Part shown: positions 4,611 to 10,660 of the stretch, one piece after another
Position numbering within the stretch: the stretch's first letter is position 1
How the letters are laid out: each line of letters starts with the position of its first letter
NCBI GenBank assembly: GCA_034436045.1
Contig: DAOTVZ010000137.1
Span: 1 to 10,660, forward strand
DNA length: 10,660 bases
Source: H111-94 sp034436045
GTDB lineage: Bacteria; Chloroflexota; Ktedonobacteria; Ktedonobacterales; Ktedonobacteraceae
Direction: 5' to 3'
Program-made: the position numbers and the translations under genes
The notes under the pieces: generated by a model
What the model saw: only the letters and a program-made list of their open reading frames with translations
The model's database searches: none
What the model was told of the DNA's origin: nothing

Positions 4611-7184
4611 GTGGTAGTACTATGGAACAGAAATATCACGCTGAGCGATTTTGTACAACGCTTCTTACTGGCGGCAATGGCCGGAGCCTGGTTGAGCGGC
4701 ATCATGCTCGCCTCGCTCCTCCCACATACCCTGATCGCTGTCAAGGCACCGCTCATCGCTGTCTGCGCCCTTTTTGTCCTTATCGCGGCGCTCCTCTTTC
4801 GCTACACTACACATGGACACTATGTACTGCTGCTGCTCGGTTGCCTGCTCTTAGGAGCCGCTCGCTATGGCATCGCCTTACCTGATGATGATCCACAGGC
4901 TATTAGCCAGTTTGTCGGTCGAACGCACATCATGTTGCAAGGCAATGTCGCCGATGAGCCGGAAGTCGTGAAGCGCCATCGGCAACTGACTATCGCTGTC
5001 ACAGCCGTCAGTACGGATAGTGGCACAACATGGCATAATGCACATGGCGATATTCTGGTGCTGCTCAATAGCACGCTCGTCGAAGACCCTTATGGCGCGA
5101 ACTATGGCGATCAGGTTGAACTGAATGGAACACTGCAACCGCCATTGCCCGGTAGCCCGCCAGAGATTTTTGCCAGCATGGCCTTCCCTAAACTAAGGGT
5201 GAGCGCCTCCGGCGGCAACCCACTCATCGCCTGGCTCTATCACCTGCGCATACTGCTTGCCACGCTCATCCAGCGCGCTCTGCCGCAACCGGAAGCAGCC
5301 CTCCTGATCGCTCTGCTTCTCAGCCTGCGCACTCCGCCGTTGCTCCCCATTAGCCAGAGCTTTAATCTGACCGGCACGGCCCACCTGATCGCTCCCTCCG
5401 GCTTTAAAGTCACCATTCTAGCCGGTATCGTACAACAGGGCACACGATGGCTATATGAAAAGCGACAACGACGCTATACGCTTAACCCGTTACGACAACG
5501 CATGCGCGATTGGCGCTACTGGCTGGCTACCACCCTGGTACTCCTGACGATCAGTATGTACACCTTGCTGAGTGGCGGCGGACCGGCGGCGTTACGCGCT
5601 GGCATCATGGGCTGCCTGCTGGTGCTGGCTCCACGCATCGGGCGCACCTACAACGTCTATACCGCCCTGGCCTTTACCGCTTTGCTCCTCTCGCTATTCG
5701 ACCCTTTCATGTTGTGGAGTGCCAGTTTTCAACTCTCTTTCGCAGGCACGCTCGGCATTATCTTGCTCACACCTCCCCTGCAACATTATTTGCATCCACT
5801 GACGTGGCTCCCGCTCGGCCATCTCTTTCATGAAATCGTCGCGGTTACGCTGGCCGCTCAACTCGCAACATTGCCTATTCTCGCGCTCACCTTTCAGCAA
5901 ATTTCATTCATTGCCCCTCTTGCCAATATTCTTACCGTCCCACTGCTGGGTACCTTCCTCCTGCTCGGCCTGCTGGTTTGTCTCGTTAGTCTGCTCGTTC
6001 CCGCCATAGGCATCCTGGCCGGATGGATTGCCTGGCCGATTCTCTGGTATCTGATCACCGTTGTCAACTGGTGTGCTGACCTGCCCGGCGCATACATCAC
6101 CGTCAATAACCTCAGTTCAGGCATCGCGTGGGGCTATTATGCACTGCTCGCGCTCGCCACGCTATGGGTTCTTCATCGCCACACGCAAACTACTGACTTT
6201 TCAAAACAAGAGGTATCAAAACATCCTGCGCATCCGCCGCGCCGTCTACTCTACGTTCTCCAGGGTGGTGCCGCGCTACTCATCCTGCTGGTCACGGGTG
6301 CCCTTGCATCAACAACTTTACCCGACCACTATACCCATATCGACTTCCTGTCTGTTGCTCCTGGCGGGCAACCGGCACAAGGCGAAGCCATTCTCTTACG
6401 TACACCAGATGGCAAAACCATCCTGATCGATGGTGGCTCCGATGCAAGTTCGCTCGCCATGCAGCTCGGCTCCCTGTTACCGCCCTGGCAGCATACACTC
6501 GACACAATTATTCTGACCAGCATGGCTGCCGACCACCTGACCGGCCTACAAGATGTAGTCAATAGCTATCAGATAGGGCACGTCTTTGACGCTGGTATGC
6601 TCTATCCCAGCAGTTCTTACGCGCTCTGGCGACGCACTATTCGTGAACGCAACATCCCATATACGCAACTGCGCCTGGGCATGACCATCGTTCTGGGCGC
6701 TCAGACTATCGCACAGGTTCTCTGGCCTTCAACACTTCTGCACAATAGCAATCCGAATCGTGATAATGCGCTGGTGCTACGCCTGCTCGCCCCCGGTCTT
6801 AGTCTGTTGCTACTGGGTGAAACCAGCTACAGCACGTATGCCCTGAAAGGGATACTCAACCATATAAACTCTAACCCCACATCGGCTGACATCGTAGAAA
6901 TAATAGGTGATGTAGGGAAAACGTTTCCAGCAACGCTGGCAGAGGTCATCCAACTTACTCATCCTTCGTTGCTGATTGTCACACCCGGCACGTTACCAAA
7001 AAAGCGCCGCAGTAATACCGGTAGTAGTGGCACTATGGCCGCCGCGCCTGCAACGACTATGCTGAACACATCAGCACTGGTACCGTTAGTGGCCGGTACA
7101 ACCATACAGGTTCTGCAAATAGCACAGGTGGGCACGCTGGAAATTAACGCTAACGCTGCCGGATGGAATACACAGCACATATAA
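4611..7184 (+). CDS. comEC: ComEC/Rec2 DNA-uptake channel with a degenerate MBL domain
   Basis: 857 residues from GTG 4611 (TGGAGG 8 bases upstream); the alternative ATG 4542 would give 880. Order: N-terminal membrane helices and a soluble OB-like region (DUF4131, to about residue 210), the Competence channel domain with many membrane segments (about 215-530), another membrane segment, then a metallo-beta-lactamase-like domain (about 570-857). Family motifs are clear: G-T-A-H-L-I-A-P-S-G-F-K (usually SGLH, here K266), R-A-G-I-M, S-F-Q-L-S-F-A-G, and the P-L-A-N-I-L-T-V-P loop. ComEC carries one DNA strand across the membrane. The MBL domain keeps T-P-D-G-K-T-I-L-I-D-G-G (D607), but HxDxDH reads S-M-A-A-D-H (637-642), the later Asp is E737 and the HHG motif reads G-D-V (766-768). 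Metal binding and nuclease activity are probably lost. The channel assignment is firm. Confidence 0.93.
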   Translation: MVVLWNRNITLSDFVQRFLLAAMAGAWLSGIMLASLLPHTLIAVKAPLIAVCALFVLIAALLFRYTTHGHYVLLLLGCLLLGAARYGIALPDDDPQAISQFVGRTHIMLQGNVADEPEVVKRHRQLTIAVTAVSTDSGTTWHNAHGDILVLLNSTLVEDPYGANYGDQVELNGTLQPPLPGSPPEIFASMAFPKLRVSASGGNPLIAWLYHLRILLATLIQRALPQPEAALLIALLLSLRTPPLLPISQSFNLTGTAHLIAPSGFKVTILAGIVQQGTRWLYEKRQRRYTLNPLRQRMRDWRYWLATTLVLLTISMYTLLSGGGPAALRAGIMGCLLVLAPRIGRTYNVYTALAFTALLLSLFDPFMLWSASFQLSFAGTLGIILLTPPLQHYLHPLTWLPLGHLFHEIVAVTLAAQLATLPILALTFQQISFIAPLANILTVPLLGTFLLLGLLVCLVSLLVPAIGILAGWIAWPILWYLITVVNWCADLPGAYITVNNLSSGIAWGYYALLALATLWVLHRHTQTTDFSKQEVSKHPAHPPRRLLYVLQGGAALLILLVTGALASTTLPDHYTHIDFLSVAPGGQPAQGEAILLRTPDGKTILIDGGSDASSLAMQLGSLLPPWQHTLDTIILTSMAADHLTGLQDVVNSYQIGHVFDAGMLYPSSSYALWRRTIRERNIPYTQLRLGMTIVLGAQTIAQVLWPSTLLHNSNPNRDNALVLRLLAPGLSLLLLGETSYSTYALKGILNHINSNPTSADIVEIIGDVGKTFPATLAEVIQLTHPSLLIVTPGTLPKKRRSNTGSSGTMAAAPATTMLNTSALVPLVAGTTIQVLQIAQVGTLEINANAAGWNTQHI

Positions 7185-7188
7185 TGCC

Positions 7189-7206
7189 CTATGCCAACAG
7201 GCATAG
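7189..7206 (+). repeat. Short hairpin just after the comEC stop
   Basis: CTATGCC (7189-7195) and GGCATAG (7200-7206) form a perfect 7-bp stem with a 4-base loop, 4 bases after the stop. No T-run follows. It could protect the mRNA 3' end or act as a weak pause site; it is not a convincing intrinsic terminator. Confidence 0.5.
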
Positions 7207-7251
7207 CGTGATAGAATAACATCAATACAAGACGCCTGTTCCTGGCGGGGC

Positions 7252-7272
7252 GTGGTGATGAACTTTCACCAC
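7252..7272 (+). repeat. 7-bp inverted repeat upstream of the zinc-ribbon gene
   Basis: GTGGTGA (7252-7258) and TCACCAC (7266-7272) are exact reverse complements with a 7-base spacer, 47 bases before the ATG at 7320. It could be an operator for a dimeric regulator or a hairpin in the leader. No clear promoter boxes were found around it. Confidence 0.4.
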
Positions 7273-7319
7273 ACTCTGCCTGATAGAACATCGCTAACAT
7301 CTCGCTAGAAGGTAATGCT

Positions 7320-7985
7320 ATGATCTGCGAACGTTGTGGTAATGAACTGGCTGCCGGTACGACATTTTGCCCGATCTGTGGCACTCGTACTGAGACAGCG
7401 AGGGGCCAGGCTAAACTGCCCCCCAGCCCAACTATGTACGGGCAAGATGGGCTAAAAAGCTTTGGTGAAGCATTATCTTATGAACGAGGCTATGCGCCTC
7501 AGCCATATCCACCCACCTCACAACAAATACCTATGCAGGCACCGCTTCCACCCATGCCGCCTGGGCCAGGCTACGGTATTCCTTACCCGCCGACACCATC
7601 TTATCCTACCAATATTCAGGTCAATGTTACCATGATACCCACACCGCCGAATAAAGATGGGGCGCTGGTCGCCGAGATTATCCTCTCCTTGTTCGGTCTG
7701 TTCGGTGTAGGCTGGCTGCTGGCTGGTGAAAAAACTGTCGGCATCATTCTGCTAGTCTGTAGCATCTTTATCTACTGGCCCGTTGTCGTTGGAAGCACTA
7801 TTGTCTCTGACGGCATTGGCCTCATCTGTCTCGGCCCAATGGCCATTGCCGCCATTATTATCAATGCGCTGTTACTCAATCGCTACTGCACGCGCAAAGC
7901 TCAATACGTGATGCTGCACCAGAACTTGCCTGTGCAGCAAATACCATACCAACAACCACCGAGACAACATTATCCGCAACAGTAG
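7320..7985 (+). CDS. Zinc-ribbon, proline-rich, TM2-like membrane protein
   Basis: 221 residues. ATG 7320 is preceded by AGAAGG (7307-7312) at 7 bases. The N-terminus is a zinc ribbon: C3-x2-C6 and C17-x2-C20 in the form CERCGNEL and FCPICGT. A Pro/Tyr/Gln-rich linker follows (about 30-110, with repeated PYPP and PPMPP). The C-terminal half has two or three membrane segments (about 114-134, 138-156, 164-187). The first pair, with L-F-G-L-F-G-V-G-W-L and E-K-T-V-G-I-I-L-L, looks TM2-like. A hydrophilic Gln/Pro tail ends the protein. Such proteins are common in Chloroflexota and Actinobacteria, and their role is unknown; the ribbon would sit in the cytoplasm. It stands 135 bp after comEC, and a link to competence is not shown. 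Its stop is 1 bp from that of the convergent recombinase-like gene. Confidence 0.85.
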   Translation: MICERCGNELAAGTTFCPICGTRTETARGQAKLPPSPTMYGQDGLKSFGEALSYERGYAPQPYPPTSQQIPMQAPLPPMPPGPGYGIPYPPTPSYPTNIQVNVTMIPTPPNKDGALVAEIILSLFGLFGVGWLLAGEKTVGIILLVCSIFIYWPVVVGSTIVSDGIGLICLGPMAIAAIIINALLLNRYCTRKAQYVMLHQNLPVQQIPYQQPPRQHYPQQ

Positions 7986-7986
7986 C

Positions 7987-8994
7987 TTATTTGGGGAAGG
8001 CCAGACGGCGATATTTCTCGCGTGACTCCAGCCAGGCCTCTTCGGAGAGTCCCAGCTTCTCACGCAGCGCATCGGGGGCCACACCCGCGCGCAGTTGCTC
8101 AACGGCAAAGGTATCGCGCAATAGTTGCAACGTCACACGCTTCTTAATGCCCGCCTCTTTCACTGCACGGCTCAAAATGTAGTTCAGGTTGCGGTCTGTG
8201 CAATCAAACAGGCGGTCGGTAGGATGGTATTTTTGCAGATAGTGCTGAAAGATGTCTGTGAAGGCGGCAGGCAGTGCCAGGCGACGTTCACGATGCTGCT
8301 TGCCGGTGGCAGCGGGGAAATGCACCGTGACGAGAGGCGCATTGGGATCAGAGATATCGACATGTTGCACCTTCAGCCCCATAATCTCCTCTTTCTTCAA
8401 GCCGCCGTACAGGGACAGGTAGACCAGGCAGTGACAGCGAATATCTTCTGAGGCAGCTTTGAGCAGGCGCTCAACTTCGTCAGCGAAGAGCAATTCGGGC
8501 AGAGGGGGTAAAGGGCGTTCCAGTACTAGCGCGGTCGAAGGGTCTTCGCGTAAGACCTGCTCCCGCGCCAGCCAGGAGAAGAAGTTTTTTAAGAATGTCA
8601 CGCGCCGGGCCATCGTTTTCGGCGCGGGCGTCGTACCTTTGTTACCAAATTTGAGCATCATGAGCCAATCGACCAGTTGCTCCTTTGTAATGCGTCCAAC
8701 CGGCGTGTCCTGGCCCACAAACTCACCAAACATTTTCAGGTCGGAAAGGAAGCAGGTGATGGTATGCTCTGACTTCCCACGCAATTTCAGTTCCTGCCGA
8801 TAGGGCAAGGCACAGGCGGCTAGACTGGACTGATCGGTGAGCGGTTTGAGACGCACAATCGGCGGAAATGGTGTTGTCGCCGGGTCAGGCGATTCAGCGA
8901 TCACGGCTGGCGATCCGAGAAAACTGTTCTGCAAGATAGTAGCATCTTCCGTCAAGATCGGCTCCGGCGACTGCTCCGGTGTTCCTTGCTGCAT
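7987..8994 (-). CDS. Tyrosine-recombinase-like protein with a degraded active site
   Basis: 335 residues, starting at the ATG whose complement is 8992-8994. AAGGAG lies about 8 bases upstream on the minus strand, which supports this start. Residues 1-55 are a Pro/Ser-rich extension. About 60-160 form the core-binding domain (K-S-E-H-T-I-T-C-F-L-S-D-L, then F-L-K-N-F-F-S-W-L). About 165-335 form the catalytic fold. Compared with the intact integrase at 1762-2748, the first Arg is K200 (GGLKKEEI), the beta-hairpin Lys is kept (K232), HxxR reads Q290-x2-R293 followed by D294 in place of His, LGH reads LGL (L316), and a Tyr remains at 328. Strand cleavage is therefore doubtful. The frame is intact over its full length with good translation signals, so this is not a simple pseudogene. 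It may have been kept as a DNA-binding protein, or the fold may use altered residues. No element genes surround it. Confidence 0.85.
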   Translation of the reverse strand: MQQGTPEQSPEPILTEDATILQNSFLGSPAVIAESPDPATTPFPPIVRLKPLTDQSSLAACALPYRQELKLRGKSEHTITCFLSDLKMFGEFVGQDTPVGRITKEQLVDWLMMLKFGNKGTTPAPKTMARRVTFLKNFFSWLAREQVLREDPSTALVLERPLPPLPELLFADEVERLLKAASEDIRCHCLVYLSLYGGLKKEEIMGLKVQHVDISDPNAPLVTVHFPAATGKQHRERRLALPAAFTDIFQHYLQKYHPTDRLFDCTDRNLNYILSRAVKEAGIKKRVTLQLLRDTFAVEQLRAGVAPDALREKLGLSEEAWLESREKYRRLAFPK

Positions 8995-9011
8995 TCGTTC
9001 GCTCCTTCATG

Positions 9012-9064
9012 GCAGACAACAATGACGTATGCTTCTTTCTTTTCATTATAGCAGACGACAACGA
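9012..9064. repeat. Pair of 14-bp near-identical direct repeats around the promoter
   Basis: GCAGACAACAATGA (9012-9025) and GCAGACGACAACGA (9051-9064) match at 12 of 14 positions, 39 bp apart. One copy fills the -35/-10 spacer of the recombinase-like gene and the other lies just past its predicted transcript start, as expected for a repressor binding twice. This may also be chance. Confidence 0.35.
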
Positions 9065-9072
9065 GATAGCAA
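9045..9072 (-). promoter_or_regulatory. Promoter of the recombinase-like gene
   Basis: On the minus strand, a perfect TATAAT (9045-9050) is preceded by TGC (extended -10 type), with TTGCTA (9067-9072) as -35 at 16 bases. The transcript would start near 9038, about 45 bases before the ATG. The spacer carries the sequence GCAGACGACAACGA, nearly repeated at 9012-9025 downstream of the start, which may be an operator pair. Confidence 0.65.
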
Positions 9073-9237
9073 ATATGTTCCTACTGAAGACAGCTCTCGT
9101 TACGTTCATTTCTAAGGAACGTTTCGATTTATATCCAACACAATACAGGCGGCTTCTGCACCAGACAAAAACATGTGGTCAGAGGGATAAAGTATTGTAA
9201 AGAGCAACCATCTTTATCACTAACAACGAGGCTTGTA

Positions 9238-10548
9238 ATGAAATCACTGCGCTCCGTATTGACTCTACCGGCGATCAGCGTGTTTCTCGTTGCATTGCTG
9301 GTTCGGTTTGCCTATAACGAAACTGTTACCGTCGGTTACTATCCTTTGCATGACTCTTTAACCTATCAGACAATAGCTATTAATATACTGCAACAGCATT
9401 GCTTTTGCGAACTATCGCATTTGCCCACCGTTGATCGTGCCCCGCTCTGGCCCGCTGTTATCGCAGCCATCTATGCTGTAATTGGTATACGTAGCCATGC
9501 CATACTCCTCTTTCTCAGCTTCGTCGGTTCAGGCACCTGCTTGCTCGTCTATTATTTCGCCAGGGATCTGTTCGGCACGCGCGTTGGCCTGATTGCCGGT
9601 TTGATTGCTGCTATCTATCCTTTCCTTTTCATCTACGACGGCTGGCTCTATTCCGAGTCGCTCTACATCTTTCTGCTGCTGGCCTTTTGCTACTCGCTCT
9701 TCCGCTTGCAGCGCACGCCGCGCTGGCAACTGATGGTCCTGAGCGGCATCCTGCTCGGACTGGCCTCACTTGAACGTCCCAACGGTGTCGCTACCCTCGC
9801 ACTCTTCTTTGCCTGGCTTGCGGTAATGTTCTGGACGAAGGTCATTCCCCGGCGCAAAGTGCTGCAGAGCGGTGTGGTAGTGACCTTGCTCTTCCTCGCC
9901 TTTGTCACACCCTGGCTTATTCGCAACTACCTCGTCGCACATACTTTCGTCTTTGTTGCCACCGGCGACGGCAAAGTCCTGGTGGGAGCTTACAACAAAG
10001 AGACTGATGATATCTACTTTAGCAATAAAGTCTACCTGGGTACCTGGCTCCGCCCCGAAGAGTCCGTGCCTAACGTGGTCAAAGAATTTCCCGCGCAGTG
10101 TGCTGCCCCATGTGAGGTAGCACGCGATAATGCCTACAAAGCAACCGCGCTACAGTGGATCAAACAACACCCGAAACAGGTAGAAGACCTGCTGAAGCTA
10201 CACATCGCTGGCATGTGGGCTACCACCTCCGCTGAAGCCGATCTGCCACTCAATCGCTTCCCTGGTCGCATCTCATCCATACTCGTCGTGGATTGGATGA
10301 AAATCATCACGCCTATCATCTTTGCATTAGCGGCACTGGGCTTCGTCGTCACGCTTAAACGCTGGCGCGAATTGTTCTTCATCTATCTCGTTATCCTGGA
10401 AACCATCGCGGAATGCATTGTTTTCTATGGTATTCCACGCTTTCGCGCTCCCATCGAGCCATTGCTAATCCTGCTGGCCGCAGGCGCGCTCTGGTGGCTC
10501 TTCACTATCTTCAGTCGCAAAGGTCGTCTCCAAAGCGTAGGGGCGTGA
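9238..10548 (+). CDS. GT-C membrane glycosyltransferase (PMT/ArnT-like, GT39/83 type)
   Basis: 436 residues from ATG 9238 (GAGG at 9228-9231, 6 bases upstream); an in-frame GTG at 9175 has no such site and would add 21 polar residues before the first membrane helix. The protein starts with a basic tip and a membrane helix (about 8-26), then a loop with the acidic residue expected for catalysis (D39 in Y-Y-P-L-H-D-S). R-A-P-L-W-P-A-V follows, then seven to nine more helices, S-E-S-L-Y, the P-W-L-I-R-N-Y motif, a soluble region (about 240-330), and near the end Y-G-I-P-R-F-R-A-P-I-E-P. These are features of the dolichyl-phosphate-mannose mannosyltransferase/ArnT superfamily, which moves a sugar from a polyprenyl-phosphate donor to an acceptor on the outer face of the membrane. 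Donor and acceptor cannot be read from the sequence. The last residues (VGA) and the stop are encoded by a palindromic repeat. Confidence 0.88.
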   Translation: MKSLRSVLTLPAISVFLVALLVRFAYNETVTVGYYPLHDSLTYQTIAINILQQHCFCELSHLPTVDRAPLWPAVIAAIYAVIGIRSHAILLFLSFVGSGTCLLVYYFARDLFGTRVGLIAGLIAAIYPFLFIYDGWLYSESLYIFLLLAFCYSLFRLQRTPRWQLMVLSGILLGLASLERPNGVATLALFFAWLAVMFWTKVIPRRKVLQSGVVVTLLFLAFVTPWLIRNYLVAHTFVFVATGDGKVLVGAYNKETDDIYFSNKVYLGTWLRPEESVPNVVKEFPAQCAAPCEVARDNAYKATALQWIKQHPKQVEDLLKLHIAGMWATTSAEADLPLNRFPGRISSILVVDWMKIITPIIFALAALGFVVTLKRWRELFFIYLVILETIAECIVFYGIPRFRAPIEPLLILLAAGALWWLFTIFSRKGRLQSVGA

Positions 10549-10653
10549 TTGATCACGCCCTGGTTGCGGCTCAACGGGTGCGTGAAGCATGATCGATCAC
10601 CCCCTGAGCGCGGAGCGACGGGTGAGCAGGGCGTGATCAATCACGCCCCTACG
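10536..10653. repeat. 27-bp inverted-repeat element (REP/MITE-like)
   Basis: Arms 10536-10562 and 10627-10653 are exact reverse complements over 27 bp, 64 bp apart. Each arm is itself a palindrome (GGGCGTGAT/ATCACGCCC around 2 bases), so each can fold alone. A degenerate related copy (GATCGATCAC, about 10590-10600) lies between them, and ACGGGTG occurs twice (10574-10580 and about 10618-10624). The left arm overlaps the 3' end of the glycosyltransferase gene and includes its TGA at 10546-10548. The layout resembles dispersed palindromic REP/BIME or MITE units; no transposase is present. As RNA it would form a strong structure that could also serve as a terminator or 3' protection, although no T-run follows. 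The element may extend past the window. Confidence 0.8.
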
Positions 10654-10660
10654 GGATGGT

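Noticed and set aside
9102..9122. ACGTTC...GAACGT inverted repeat before the glycosyltransferase gene
   Set aside because: Arms of only 6 bp with a 9-base spacer; easily found by chance, with no promoter placed near it.
1..10660. CRISPR array, toxin-antitoxin pair, restriction or other defence genes
   Set aside because: No regularly spaced repeats and no protein with such motifs were seen; all large frames have other assignments.

Overview
The window most likely comes from a high-GC Gram-positive-type soil bacterium, and the best guess is a member of the Chloroflexota (Ktedonobacterales-like). That guess is an inference. It rests on the general look of the proteins (long Pro/Gln-rich cytoplasmic tails, zinc-ribbon/Pro-rich/membrane proteins, many tyrosine-recombinase-like genes), on the ComEA layout (membrane anchor, SLBB, HhH) and on the palindromic GTAGGGGCGTGA-type repeat at the right end. 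No marker gene settles the taxonomy.

Left part (1-2748, all on +): the end of an integrated mobile element. It carries the 3' end of a CHC2 (primase-type) zinc-finger gene, a 48-residue protein, a protein resembling the Rep_trans replication initiator / MobT relaxase superfamily, and a complete tyrosine integrase with every catalytic residue in place. The integrase gene points at the 3' end of a tRNA-Arg(CCG) gene on the opposite strand (2895-2969), the usual arrangement for an element integrated into a tRNA gene. Between the two lie a perfect 11-bp inverted repeat and a strong minus-strand terminator suited to the tRNA. The other end of the element is outside the window.

Middle part (2970-7184): a spacer of about 360 bp with a tRNA promoter facing left and a good promoter facing right, followed by a competence cluster. 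ComEA (DNA receptor) overlaps by 4 bp a 90-residue glycine-rich membrane protein, which is followed by ComEC (DNA-uptake channel). Together they would bind DNA at the cell surface and carry a single strand across the membrane. The C-terminal metallo-beta-lactamase-like domain of ComEC has lost most of the residues expected for metal binding, so that domain is probably not an active nuclease.

Right part (7185-10660): a zinc-ribbon/Pro-rich/membrane protein of unknown role; a convergent second tyrosine-recombinase-family protein whose active site is heavily degraded, ending 1 bp from its neighbour; and a multi-membrane GT-C (PMT/ArnT-like) glycosyltransferase. The stop codon of the glycosyltransferase lies inside the first arm of a 27-bp perfect inverted repeat that looks like a REP/MITE-type dispersed element.

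The most notable points are the tRNA-anchored CHC2-Rep-Int element, the ComEC with a decayed nuclease domain in an operon with an unassigned membrane protein, the decayed recombinase with a possible operator in its promoter, and the terminal palindromic repeat that supplies a stop codon. I did not find a clearly new defence or other multi-gene system.
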